Assembly (NCBI GenBank): GCA_014904845.1
Contig: MU119365.1
Location: 1-64,000 of the forward strand
DNA from: Acephala macrosclerotiorum
Taxonomy: Eukaryota; Ascomycota; Leotiomycetes; Helotiales; Mollisiaceae
Reading direction: 5' to 3'
Length of the DNA stretch: 64,000 nucleotides
The notes under the pieces are model-generated. The model did no database searches and had not been told where the DNA came from. It was given only the letters and a program-made list of their open reading frames with translations. The position numbers were made by a program, and so were the translations under genes. Below, piece by piece: positions 11,501 to 25,600 of the stretch; positions within the stretch are counted from its first letter, which is position 1; each line of letters opens with the position of its first letter.

Positions 11501-14304
11501 TTTATTAATAAACGCGATTAATTTATTTAAAAATATTATTAGATATTTTTAAAATTATTATAAATGAAATTTTTTCGTAAATATATTATATTTAATTATT
11601 AAATTACAATTATAATTATTTTATTATATTTAAAATAAATAATTTTTTTAATAATAAAAAGTTTTTAATACGTTAATATATTAATCGTAATAATAAAAAT
11701 ATTTAAATTGAAAATTCGAACAATTTAAATAATAAAAAAATAAAACGAAAATAAAATTAAAATATTTATATTAATAAATACAATATTAATTTCGAGTTTT
11801 AAAAAAATATTAAAAAATATTTTAAATATTATATAGAATTCGAATTATTAATATTAAACAACGTAAAAACTTTAAATAAAAATTAATATTTTTTTTATAA
11901 TTTAATAATTAAATATATTATTAAAACGTACAATTTATATCGTTATAATTTAATTCGATTTTTTTGAATTAATTTTAATAATATAATTAAAATCGAAAAA
12001 ACGTATATATTTTTATAAATATATACTCGTATTACGAAAGTTTTTACGTAATTTGAAAAATTAAATTTAATTTTTCAAATTATTTTAATTAAAATTATTA
12101 TTTATAATTTTAATAAATTTATAAAACTATAAAATTAATTCGTTTATAAAAAATATTTTCTTATTAATAAAAAATTTATAATTTTTATTTAAATATTAAA
12201 AATTATTAATTATTAATTTTATTCAATTTTTTTAAAACGTTATAATTTTTTTTAATAATATTAATATTTTTATATATAAAAACTTTTAATAAATTTTATT
12301 TATTAAAAAATTAATTATTTATAATTTTACGAAATAATTCGAAATTTATTTACGATTGTATTATATATAATTTTTTAAATTAAATTGTTCGTTTTATACA
12401 AATAATGTATTAAATCGAAAAAAATACGAAATTTTTATAATTTAAATTTTTTTTAATTAAATTATAAAAAAATATATTAAATTTAAATTTTTAAACAATA
12501 TATAAAATATTTTTTAAAATATTTTACGATTTTTTAATACGAATAAAAAAATACAATATAAAAATTATAATCGATTTTAAAATTTTAAAATTTTAATATT
12601 AAAAAATTTTTATATTAAAAATTTTATTATTATTAATATTAATATAAAAATTATAATAATATAAAACTTTTAAATTAAATATAAAATTATTAATAATTTA
12701 ATAAAAATAATAAAAAATTTGATTTAATTAAAAAAATAAATATTAAAATAAAATATATTATATATTATTTTAATTAAAATTAATAATTATAATAATTTGA
12801 ATTTTAAAAAATATATTAAAAAAATTAATTTAAAAATCGATTATTAATTTTCGTTTTTTTTTATTATTTATAAGTTTTTTTTTCTTAAAAATTAATTTGT
12901 TTTTTATATTGATTTTTTTTATTGTTTTAATTTATATTATTATAATATATAAATTTTAAAATTTAATATAAAATAAAATTTATTATATATAAATTTTTTT
13001 AATATATAAAATATACGTTTTATTATATTTTTTTAAAATTAAATTTTTTTTCGATTTAAATAATATAAAAAACAATTTTTTAATATTATTTATTATAAAA
13101 TAAATTAATTTTAAAAAATTTAAAATTATATTTAAATTAAATAAAATTTATTTTATTTATAATTTTAACGTTTATTTGTTTTTTAAATAAATATTTTATA
13201 ATTATATTAAAGAAAATCGTAATATTTTTAATAATATTAATATTTTAAATTTTAAAAATAATAATATATTTAAATTTAAAAAATAAAAAAGTATATAAAT
13301 TATATAATAAATTTATTTTTAATTTTAATTTAATAAAAGTTTTAAAAATTTAAATAAAAACGAAATAATTTTACAAAATTTATAAAATAAAAAATAAAAT
13401 AAAATAAAAAAAATTTAATTTTTTTTTAAATTATTTATTTCGAATATAAAACGATTAATATAAATTAATATATATAATTAAAATATAAAATTTATAAAAA
13501 TTGTAAAAATAAAAAAAAAATTATAAAAAATAAAAATAATAATAATATCGAATATTAATAATAATAAAAAAAAAATAAAAAATAAAATATTAATATTAAC
13601 GCGATTATATAATTCATATAATAATAATAAATTTAATTCGATTAATAAATAAAATACTTTGTAAAATCAATTAAATAAAAAAATAAAATTTTAATTCGAT
13701 TAATAAATAAAATATTTCGAAAAATTAATTAAATAAAAATATATAAAAAAATAAAAAATAAAAAATCGATATAATAAAATAAGTATTAAATTTATTAAAA
13801 AAAAATTTAAATAAAAATAAAAATTATATTTATAATATATATTAAAAATTTTAAAACGAATTTAATAATAATTTATATATTAATAAAAATTGAAATAATA
13901 AAAATTGAAAATTATTTTTATTAATATAAAATTTTTTATTATTAAAAAAAATTAAATAATTTATAATACGTAATTTATTTAATTAAAATTAATAATTTTT
14001 TAAAATGTTTTTTACAAATAAATATTATTAGTTTTTTTTTTAAAAAAAAACCCGGATTTTAATAATAAAATTAAAATTTTAAAAAAATTTTTTTTTTTTT
14101 TTTTTGAAAATTTAAATAATTTTAATAAATTTTATAATAAAACTATAAAAATTTAATATTATTTTATTTTTAATTTAATACGATATAATTAATAATATTT
14201 GAAATTATTATAAATATTTTTTAAAAATTTTAATTTTTATTTTAAAATAATTAATATTATTTTAAAAATTTTTATTAAATTCGTATAATAAAAAATATTT
14301 CTTT
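8530..14304. repeat. Long AT-rich, RIP-like block
   Basis: About 5.8 kb consists of nearly pure A+T with no ORF above the reporting length. Remaining cytosines are mostly in TCG or ACG contexts. A decayed reverse-complement copy of the 14.3-kb repeat family can be made out at about 8.9-9.9 kb; the rest is too mutated to identify by eye. Confidence 0.9.
8950..9890 (-). repeat. Decayed inverted copy of the 14.3-kb repeat family
   Basis: The words attaaattaatcgtagtaatttaatataaaaaacg (about 9368-9402) and a close variant at about 9456-9492 are reverse complements of the motif tttatattcaattactacgatcgatt... in the least mutated copy, after C-to-T type change. The flanking aaacgctcaaattgaaag near 9664 matches the reverse of the element's ttaatttgagcgtttt segment. 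Boundaries are approximate. Confidence 0.6.
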
Positions 14305-15350
14305 TTTTACTCGACGCACATTTTGCTTCGCAGGCCTCGCAGAGGCGCCCCTGTGGGGAGCTACAAAGTCTTCGACTTTAGTAATTTACTCTTATTTCAA
14401 GTTTCAAGCTAATAGCTCTTAATTTGAGCGTTTTATAAGCATTTGAAGGTAGGGTAGTAGTTCTAGATTCTGCCGGGCGGTGAAGCCGATAAGCCGATAA
14501 GCTCCTTAATGCCTAAGGCAAAAACGCACTGCGGAGCCTCATATTACCAGGGGGACACCCCCTGGGACCCCCGTCTTTATATTCGATTGCTACGATCGAT
14601 TTAATTAATTTGAACTACGTTACTTAGTATATGATTCCAGGGGGAGACCCCCTGGGACCCCCCTTTAGAGCTGCGCAGCTGTAAAGCTGGAATGGGATGG
14701 ATTTTCGTGTATTGTTGCCTTAGCGCCTTAGGCATAAACGCACTTCCAGCAGAGCCTCACACCAGGGGGACACCCCCTGGGACCCCCGTCTTTATATTCA
14801 ATTACTACGATCAATTCAATCGACTTAGATTACTTTACTTAGTATATAATTCCGGGGGGAGACCCCCTGGGACTCCCCTTAAAAGCTGCGCAACTATAGA
14901 GATACTAGCACTTAAGTGAGTAAGTAAGTCCCTTAGTGCCTAAGGCAGAAACGCACTTAGGAGTTTTGCGGTCGCTATTTTTGCTGAGTGCGACTATATT
15001 CTATTGATTTGCGCAACAACGGATTAATAGAATCGCTTGAAATTTGGAATATAGCAGTATTTGAATGAGTTTCAACTCATTTCTAAGTCTTATATTGTTT
15101 GAATTAGCTAATATATTATAATTGTAGACGCAGCGCGGTCGCACGTAAATCGAGGTTTTGGTGTTCTTCACCGGATCGGCTGCATATTAATCCGAAGTCA
15201 CGGGACTGCGGAATTCCTTAACAGACCAATCAAATCGCTGCATTTGGGCACCTCGGTTAAATTTGGGTGAAATCGCTCATTGTAAGTGTTGATGTCACGT
15301 GCATACAGAAAAGTTGACATTAGTCCTTAAGTCGGACAGGCAATTATTAA
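14305..15350 (+). repeat. Least mutated copy of the main repeat family
   Basis: This is a GC-normal island inside AT-rich DNA. It begins near cgacgcacattttgcttcgc, carries ttaatttgagcgttttata, two tandem 215-bp units with GC hairpins, a cctaaggca...aacgcactt segment, and ends near cattagtccttaagtcggac followed by caattat. The same order of segments is found, progressively C-to-T converted, at 27.7-29.85 kb and 21.5-22.6 kb and inverted at 18.9-19.9 kb. No coding capacity is obvious (one 75-residue ORF at 14692-14919 spans the hairpin units and is probably chance). It is likely a non-autonomous mobile element or the remnant of a larger one. Confidence 0.7.
14547..14900 (+). repeat. Two 215-bp tandem units with GC-rich hairpins
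   Basis: The near-palindrome CCAGGGGGACACCCCCTGG (8-bp stem, 3-base loop) lies at 14547-14565 and 14762-14780. A variant with AGA in the loop lies at 14637-14655 and, with one mismatch, at 14852-14870. Both pairs are exactly 215 bp apart, so the unit is duplicated in tandem. Each unit carries ttactacgatc or its variant and acttagtatata between the hairpins. Mutated counterparts lie at 28011 and 28089. Confidence 0.85.
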
Positions 15351-17099
15351 ATTGAAAATAATAATAATAAATATATAAAAAAAAAATATATTCCTTATTT
15401 TTTATATTTTGGATTTAATTATTAAATTTTATTAAATTAATAATAATATATCGAATAAATTTAATTATAAAAATTTAATATAAATATAAATAATATATAC
15501 ATTAATATAAAAAAAGTTTAAAATAATTTCATTTAAATTAAAAATTACATTTTAAATAAAATTTATTTATAGTTTAAATTTTATATTAAAAAATAAAAAT
15601 AAAAATATTATAAATATATAATAAATATAATAATAAAAAAAATATAATAAAAAAAACTATTAAATTTATTTAATTATTTATTTTTTAAAAAAAAATTTTT
15701 TTTTATATTTATAAAAAATATTTAAAATAAATATATTAAATAAATTTTAATTATAATATTATATTATTATCAAATAAATAAAAAAAAAATATTAATAAAA
15801 ATATTTAATAAAAAAATTTTACGATTTTTTTTAAAAAAAATTAAATAATAATAATAATATATTTATTAAATAATTAAAGTATTATTTTAAATTTTTATAA
15901 TTTTATATATTTAAAAAAAAAATCGTAAAAATAAAAATAAAAAATATATTTTTTAATAATTTAAAAAAATTTGTAAATATTATTATTAATAATCGAAAAT
16001 CGAAAATAATTATTAAATTCGATTAATTAATTTAAAAATAAAAATAAATTTTTTTTTTAATAAATTTAAATTAATTTTAATATTAAAAAAATAAATAATT
16101 AAATTTTATTAATATATTTTAAAATAAAAATAAATTTTTCTTTTTAATAATTCGAAATTAAAATAATTAATTATAATTAATATATTTTAAAATAAAAATA
16201 AAAACAATTTTTTAATAATTTAAAAATAAAACAATTAAAATTTAAAAATAAATAAATAAATATAATTAATATATTTCAAAATAAAAATAAAAATTAATTT
16301 TTTAATAATTTAATAATAAAATAATTAAATTTAAAATTAAATAATTAATTATAATTAATATATTTCGAAAAAAAAATAAAAATATATTTTTTAATAATTT
16401 AAAAATAAAACGTTTAAAATATTAAAAAATAAAAAATTCGAAAATAATTAATTATTAATTTTTTTAATCGATAAAAATATTTTTATTTTATAATTTTTAT
16501 ATATTTATTTTTTATCGATTTAATATTACAATTTTTAATTGTATTATATATTAAAGTTTTTATAATAATAAAATAAAAAATTAATAATAATTAAATATTA
16601 ATTTTTAAATTTATAATAAAATCGTTTTATTATAATAAAAACGAAAAAAAGAAATTATAAATTAATTAATTTATTTTATAATAAAAATAAAAATATATTT
16701 ATTAATAATATTTAAAAATTAAAAATTATTTTTATTTTTATTTTAATTTTATAATTAATAAATAAAAATAACAATCGATAATAATTAATTATTAGTTTTT
16801 AAATTAATAATAAAATTGTTTTTTTATAATAAAAAAATATTTTTTATTAATCGTTTTATTGAAAAATACAAATATTATTAATATTATTAATTCGTTAATT
16901 AATTATTAATATTATCGAATATTTTGATTTAATATTAATATTATTAAAATACTATTAATAATATTAATTTATAATTAAATGTTTAAATATTTAAAACTTA
17001 TAATTTATAGTATTTATTTAATTTATTATAAAAGTTTTAAATAAATTTATCGAGCGCGTATTAAAATATTAAATTATAAAATTAAAAATTGTAAAATTT

Positions 17100-18650
17100 T
17101 AATATTTTTACTAAGAAATTAACAATCGTATTTTATTCGACTAATTATTGAAAATATCGAAATAATCGATAAAAATAAAAAATAAAAATATTAATACTAT
17201 TTAAAATTTAATCGTAAAATCGATTAATTCAAATAAAATTTATACGTGTAAAAAATACCGATTATATATACGAATAAACACTACAATTAATCGATATTGA
17301 GAATTTGAATTAAAATATTTAAAAATTAAACGATTTAATTGATTAAATATAATTATATAAAAATCGTGTACAATTGTTTATAGCGCTCGAAAATCGAAAG
17401 TTTTAATATTTTTATTAATTGAATTCATTTATTAATCGATTATTAATTAAACGTTAAAGTTTTAAATATACAATTACTATATAATATACTACTAGTAAAT
17501 CGCTAGTATTATTAGCAATTGATTAATAATAAAAAAGTTTTTAATATAATTTGTATTAAAAAATAAAATAAAATAAAATAAAAAAATTATAATAATTTAT
17601 AAAAAACTTTTTAATATTATTAAAAAGTATTTATTAACGTAAAATAATTATATAAATATTACGATTAAAACTCGAAATTAAAATAAATAAATAAAATAAT
17701 TAATTAATTAATAAATTTATTATTATAAAATAATTAATTAAATAACGAAATAAAAAATTAAATAAAAATATATATTTTTTATTTCATAAATTTCATAAAA
17801 ACGTTTTTATAAAAAATTATAAAAAGTTTTATTTTATTAATTAATAAACTTTTTAATATTTAAAATAAAAATATATTATAAAATTTAATATTATTAAAAA
17901 AAAATTTTAAAATTTTTTTTAAAAATTAATAATTATAAAAATATTTAATATTTAAATAAATAAATATTTTAATATTTAAAATAAAAATATAATATCGAAT
18001 AAATAAAATTATTTAAAATTTAAAATTTAATAATATTTAATTAAATTTTATATAATTTAAATTAATTAATAAATTATAATTACAAATATAATATAATTAA
18101 AATTTTAATATTTTTTATTAAATTAATTATATATTAATACGAAATTATAATATAATATTTTATTATTAAATTTTTAATTAATTAATTAAATTATTATATT
18201 TAAATATTTTAATTATATTAAGAAAAATTATTACGTATTAATCGTTTATTAATAGTACACGTTATATAGTAATTGTATATTTAAATTTTTAATATTTAAT
18301 TAAAAAAATCGATTATTAATTAATAATTAATTAATAAATAAATTTCGATTTATAAGAATATTAAAACTCTCGATTTTTAATAATTATAAACGATTATACG
18401 CGATTTTTATACAATTATATTTAATTAATTAAATCATTTAATTTTTAAATATTTCAATTTAAATTTTTAATATCGAGTAATGTAAATAATATAATTATTT
18501 ATATACGAGATTAATATTTTTTACATATATAAATTTTATTTAAATCGATCGATTTTATAATTAAATTTTAAATAATATTAATATTTTTAATTTATATTTG
18601 TATTTATTTTTTTAATATTTTTAATAATTAATCGAATAAAATATAATTAT
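17100..18650. repeat. Large inverted repeat (arms about 17.1-17.5 and 18.24-18.65 kb)
   Basis: The left arm contains aatacaattactatataat (17466 region), gtttatagcgctcgaaaatcg and gattaaatataattata. The right arm contains their reverse complements in reverse order (atatagtaattgtatattt at about 18271, gatttttaataattataaacg at about 18372, taattatatttaattaatt at about 18413). The spacer is roughly 740 bp. The arms differ mainly by C/T and G/A, as expected of independently RIP-mutated copies. Confidence 0.65.
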
Positions 18651-18899
18651 TAATTTTTAATTATTAATTAAATTAAATTAAATAAAATTTAATTAAATAT
18701 TTTTAAATTTTAAATTTTAAATAATTTTATTAATTTATTATTACGAAAATTAATAAAATATAATTATATTTAATAAAAATCGCAATTATAAAATTTTAAA
18801 TATATTTTTATTTTAAATATTAAAATATTTATTTAAATATTAAATATTTTTATAATTGTATAATTTTTAAAAATAAAAAATTTAAATTTTTTTTTTAAA

Positions 18900-19890
18900 A
18901 TTATATATTAAATAAAATAATTTAAATTAATTAAATTCATTATAATAATTTATATAAAAAATAAAAATTTTAAAAAGTTTTTTTTTAATATAAAATTTTA
19001 TTAAAAATATATTTTTATTTAAAATATTAAAATATTAATAAAATATTAAAAAAATTTGAAAAGTTTTTTTTTGAAATTATATATTAAATAAAATTATTTA
19101 TATTAATTAAATTAATCGTAATATTTTAATATAAAAAACGAAAATTTTAAAAAGAATTTTTTTAATATAAAATTCTATAGTAAATACATTTTTATTTAAT
19201 TATTGAAATAATTGTATAGTTTTTAAAAGAATTTTCAAAGAATTTTTCTTTGAAATTATATATTAAAAAAAATAATTTAAATTAATTAAATCGATCGTAG
19301 TAATTCGATATAAAAAACGAAAATTTTAAAAAATGTTTTTCTAATATAAAATTCTATCGAAAATACGTTTCTATTTAAAGTATTAAAATAATAAAATACT
19401 AGAATCTAGTTTTATAATTGCGTAGTTTTTAATAAAAGTTTTAAAAAATATTTCTTTAATAAATAACATTTTATAATTAATTAAATCGATCGTAATAATT
19501 CAATATAAAAAACGAGAATTCTAAGAAATATTTTTCTAGTAATAAAATTTCGTAATAAATAAGTTTTTATTTTAAATACTAATAAATTTATTAGTTTATC
19601 GATTTTATTACTCGATAGAATTTCGAATTACTATTTTATTATAATAATTCAAATATTTATAAAACGTTTAAATTAAAAGTTTTTAATTTGAAATTTGAAA
19701 TAAAAATATATTACTAAAATCGAAAACTTTGAAACTCTTCGTAAAAACGTTTTTACGAAGTTTGCGAAATAAAATATACGTCGAATATCGAAAAAAAAAC
19801 TCGTTTATTAATTAATTCGTTTATAAATCGACAACGAACGAATTTTTTCTTTCGAAATAAAAAAAACATTTTATTATTTTATATTAATAA
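18900..19890 (-). repeat. Inverted, heavily mutated copy with tandem units
   Basis: Read on the minus strand, the sequence at about 19740-19880 follows the element's 5' part at 27.68 kb (ttcgaaagaaaaa..., cgtttataaacg..., ttttacgaag...) with cytosines lost. Further in, the word attaaatcgatcgtaataattcaa and variants recur near 18926, 19101, 19281 and 19475, spaced about 175-195 bp. So at least four mutated copies of the tandem unit are present, against two in the 14.3-kb copy. Confidence 0.7.
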
Positions 19891-21489
19891 AACGTTTATA
19901 AAAATTCGTTTTTGTAATTATTTAATTACAATATTTAAATTAACTAATTAATAAATAATATATTTAATTTATTATAATTTATTTTTGTTTTTTATTTTAA
20001 AAAGTTTTTATAAATAATAAATTTTAATTATTTAAATTTATTTTTATATTAATTTTTTTATATTTTTTAATATTAATTAAATAATTTTAATTTTAATTAA
20101 TATTAAAAAATAATTTTTATTTTAATAATTTTTAAAATTAAAATAATTAATAATTATATATATTATTTAATAATATAATAATAATAAAATAAATTAAAAG
20201 TTTTTATTTTATTTAATTATTTTATATTTTTTTTATATTTTTTATAATTAAATATATTAAAATTTATATAATTATTTTTTAATTATTTTATATATTAATA
20301 TATATTTATAATTTTAAATTTTAATATAAATATTTTTTTTATTAAATTGCGATTTTTATTTTGAATAATAAAATATTTATATTAATTTTTTTTAATTAAT
20401 TTTTTTATTTATAATATTTTTTATTTTTAAAAAAAAATCTCGTTCGATAATTTATTAAACGAATTAATAATAAACGAAATTTTTTTTTAATATTTAATAT
20501 ATATTTTATTTTATAAATTTCGTAAAAAAAATTTATAAAAAATTATAAAATTTTCGATTTTATTAATTTATTTAATTTATTTTTATTTTAAATTAAAAAG
20601 TAAAAATTTTTAAATTAAATATTTTATAAATATTTAAAATTAAAATTTTAAATTTTATTAAATAATAAAAATCGATAAATTAATAAATTTTTTAATTATT
20701 ATAATCGTTTTAATTAATTATAAAATTTTTTTTTAATATTTTAATATTTAAAAAAAATTTATTTATTATAAAATTTTAAATTTTTTATTTTTTTATATTA
20801 AATTATTACGATTAATTTAATTAATTTAAATTATTTTTTTTAATATAAAATTTTTATTTTAATTAATAAATAAATTAATTTACGAATTATAAATTATTTT
20901 AAATAAATTTAATTTATTAATTAAAACGAATTAATTTATAATTAAATTTTTTTATAATAATTATAAAAATATTTAATATTTAAAATTGAAATATATTTAA
21001 AAATTTTAATATTTTTTATTAAAATTATTATTAATTTTATTATTTTTTATTAAATCGATTATAAATTAATTAAATATAATAAAAATTTAATAATTATTTT
21101 ATTAATAAAATAAATAATATAAATATAATAAAAATTTATTTTAATTTTAATAATATAATTTTAATTATAAAATATATAATATTTTTTTATTTATTATATT
21201 TATTTAATAAATTAAATTTATAATTTTATATAAATTTTAAATTTTAAAAAAAAATTTATTATATTATTATTATTAATTAAATAATAAATATAAATATAAT
21301 TAAATAAAAAATTAAAAAAATTAAATTTTTTTAATTTTATTTTTATTTTTTTAATTTTTAATTTTTATATATTAAATTAAATTTTTTAAATTATTATTAA
21401 TATTATTAATTTAAAAATAAAAATATAATATTTTTAAAATAAAATTATAAATTAATAATAAATATAATTTTTTTTAAAAAAATTTATTT

Positions 21490-22625
21490 TAAATATAAAA
21501 TATTTTTCTCGTTTCGAAAAAAAAAACTCGTTCGACGACTCGTTAAACGAATTAATAATAGACGAATTTTTTTTTTTTACTCGACGTATATTTTATTTCG
21601 TAAATCTCGTAAAAACGTTTTACGAAAAATTACAAAGTTTTCGATTTTAATAATTTATTCAATTTATTTTTATTTTAAATTTTAAATTAAAAAATTTTAA
21701 TTTAAACGTTTTATAAAAATTTAAAATTTAAAATAAAACTTTAAATTTTTTAATATTTAAAATAAAAATTTAATTATTACGAAATTTTGTTATTAAAAAA
21801 ATATTTTTTAAAATTCTCGTTTTATATTTAATTATTACGATCGATTTAATTAATTACAAAAAATTATTTATTAAAAAAAATACTTTTTAAAATTTTTATA
21901 AAAATTGTACAATTATAAAATTAAATTTTAATATTTTATTATTTTAATATTTTGAATAAAAACGTACTTTCAATAAAATTTTATATTAAAAAAATATTAT
22001 TAAAAAAAATTTTTTTAAAATTTTCGTTTTTAATATTAAATTATTACGATTAATTTAATTAATTTAAATTATTTTATTTAATATATATTTCAAAGAAAAA
22101 GTTTTTAAAATTTTTCTCGAGAATTACGTAATTATTTTAATATTTACATATTTTAATACTTTAAATAAAAATGTTTTTTTAATAAAATATTATATTAAAA
22201 TTCTCGTTTTTATATTTAATTATTACGATCGATTTAATCGATTTAAATTATTTTACTTAGTATATAATTTCAAAGAAAACTTTTTTAAATTTTTTTTTTA
22301 ATATTATCTAATTATAAAAATATTTAATATTTAGAATATTTTAATATTTCGTTTTAAAACGATTACAATTTTAATACTTAAAATAAAAACGTATTTAAAA
22401 ATTTTACGATTACGATTTTAATTAAATACGATTATATTCTATTAATTTACGTAATAACGAATTAATAAAATCGTTTAAAATTTGAAATTTAATAATATTT
22501 AATCGAGTTTTAATTTATTTGTAAATTTTATATAATTTAAATTAATTAATAAATTGTAATTATAAATGTAATACAATTGAAATTTTAATATTTATTACGT
22601 ATCGCGTATTTTTTTAATAAATTAA
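21490..22625 (+). repeat. Heavily mutated direct copy
   Basis: The order of motifs matches the 14.3-kb and 27.7-kb copies: ctcgtttcgaaaaaaaaaac, cgacgactcgttaaacgaa, tacaaagttttcgatttta, then three unit-like words attattacgatcgatttaat (about 21828, 22039, 22219), acttagtatataattt, and attaataaaatcgttt. Nearly all C in non-CpG context has become T. The hairpins are erased. Confidence 0.75.
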
Positions 22626-25600
22626 TTAAATTACTATATTTAAATATTTTGATTAAATTTAAATAAAATCGTTTATTATTAAAAATATTAATATTACGTA
22701 CATATAAAAATTTTTTATTTTTATATTATTTAAAAATAATATTACGATTTTAAATAATACGTTTTTTAAAATTATTATAATAATTTAAATAAATTAAATT
22801 ATAAAATTAATTATTTTTTAAAATAATATTATTATTTATAAAAATTATTATATTTTTATTTTAAATATTTAAAATAAATTAATCGTATTTAAAAAAAATT
22901 TTATTAAAAAAATATAAAAATATTTAATAAATTTTTTAAAATATTTATTTATAAAAAAAATATATTAATATTTTTTAAAATAATTAAATTTATTTTTATA
23001 ATTATATTAATTTATTAATAATTTTTAATAATTTTTTTTATAATTAATTTATTTATTTTAATCGCGTTTATTTTATATAAAATAATATTATAAATAAAAA
23101 TATATAAATAAATATAACGATTTTTAATAATTTAATATAAATAAATTTTTAAAAAAAAATTATAATTGTATAAATAAAAATAAAACTTTTAAATTTTCGA
23201 AATATATTATTTTAATAAATTTAAAATTTTATTTAATTATAATAAATAATTAAATATTTTTAACGTTTATAATAATATTATTATAATTTAATTTTTAAAT
23301 ATTTTTGAATATTTTTATTTTTTATTAAAATATTTTTTATACGTTTTAAATTTTATTTATTAATAATTATTTTATTAAAATTTTAAATATTATTATTATT
23401 ATTAAAATTTTATTAATTTTAATTTTTTTTATAAATATTTAATTAATATTAAATTATATAAAATTTTATATTTATATTTTTATAAAAAACAAATTAATTT
23501 TAATTTATAAAAATTATAATATTATTTAATTTTTTAAATATTTTTATTATATTAATATTTAAAAAACAATTTAAATTATTAAAAAATAATATAAAATTTG
23601 TTTTTAATTTTTTAATATAAATATTTATTAAAATATTTAAAATTTAATATAATTTTTTTTTATAAATAAATTAAATAAAATAAAAAAATACAAATATTAA
23701 TTTTTAAATTATTAATTTTATTATATTATTATTTATATAAATATATATATATAATAATTATTATTTTTAAAAATTTGTTTTTTAATATATATTAAAAAAA
23801 AATTATAAATTAATTAATAATTTTATTTAAAAATTTTATATTTATTTAATAATATTATATTTATTTAATAATATTATAAATAATTTTTTTAAATAATTTT
23901 TAATATTATATTTTAATATAAATTAAATTTTTTAATTTTTATATATATTATTATATTATTATTTTTGAATTTATATTTTTTATTTTAATTTTATTATTTT
24001 AATTTAAAATCGATTATAAATAATTTATAAAATTATATTTTTTTATATTAAAATTTTTATTATAAATTTTTTTTTTATTTATTTTAATATTAATTATTTT
24101 AAATAAATTAATATATAATTTTTACAAATTAATATTTTTAATTTTAAATTTAATTTTTTAAATAATTAATAATTTTTATATTTAATATATAAAAATTATA
24201 TTTATTAAACGTAATATATTAATATATTTAAAAAATTTTAAAATTTTAAAATTTAAAAATTCGTATTTAATTTTTTTTTAATATTTAAAATATTTTATAT
24301 AAAAAATATAATTTTTTTAATATTTAAAATTTTTTATATATAATATTAAAAATTTAAAAAATAGTTATTAAAATTTTAATTAAATTATTTAATTAATTAA
24401 AAAAATTAAAAAATAATTAAATTTTAATATTTATTTTATTAATTATAAATATAATAAATTATTAAATTTTTTTAATTTATAAAAAATACAATAAATATTT
24501 TTATTATAAAATATATTAATATTAAAAAATTAATTATAAAATTAAATAATTAAAAAATATAATATTTATTAATTAAAAATAATATATTTTATTTAATTAA
24601 AAAAAATTAAATTAAATTTTTTTTAATTTATAAATAAATATATTATAAAAAAAATTTAAAATATATTATTATATATAAACGTAATTATTATATTAATTTT
24701 AAAATATAATTAATTTATAATTTTATAAAAAATCGATTTACGAATTAAATTTAATATTTTAAATCGTAAAAAAATATATAAATAATATAAAAATTAAAAA
24801 TACGATTAAAATTTATATTTTTTATATTATATTTTATAATATATTATTTTTATTATTTTTAAAAAATATGAATAAATTTAAAATTTAATTTAATAATATA
24901 AAAAATCGTATAAAAAAACGTAATATAAATTTACGATATATATATAAAAAATTTAAATATTTATTAATATAATAATTCGTAAATATTTTTTATAAAATTA
25001 AATATAAAAATTTTATTATTATTATTAAATAAACGTAAAATTATTAAAACGATTATAAATTTAATTATTTAATAATTTTTAATATTATATATTTAAATAA
25101 TAACGCGATTTTATAATTTATTATAAAAATATTTATACGAATAATATAAAACGTAATTAAAAAATATTAAATTAATACGTATTTAAAATTATTAAAAGTT
25201 TTAATTTATAACGTTAAAAAAAATTTATATTTATAAAATTTAAATAATAAATAAAAATTATAATAATAAAAAAAAAAATTTAATTAAAATATATAATTCA
25301 ATTAAAAAAATAAAATAATATTATATTTTATTATAATGAACTTATACGATTATATTAAATAAATATTACAAATAATAATAAAAATTTATAATAATTTAAT
25401 AAAATCGAACGAATTTGTATTAATTTTATTAATATTTAAAATATATTTTAAAAATTTTAATATAAATATTTTTACGTTAATAATAATAATAAAAAAAATA
25501 TTATTATATATAAATTAAATAATAAAAAACGATTTTAATATTTTAATAATTTTAAATTTATTTATTAATTTTAATATTCGAATTTTTAAAAAATATAAAA

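Noticed and set aside
14692..14919. 75-codon ORF in the repeat island
   Set aside because: It spans the GC hairpins of the tandem units and has repeated GTPPGTP/RPPGTP words from them; probably not a protein.
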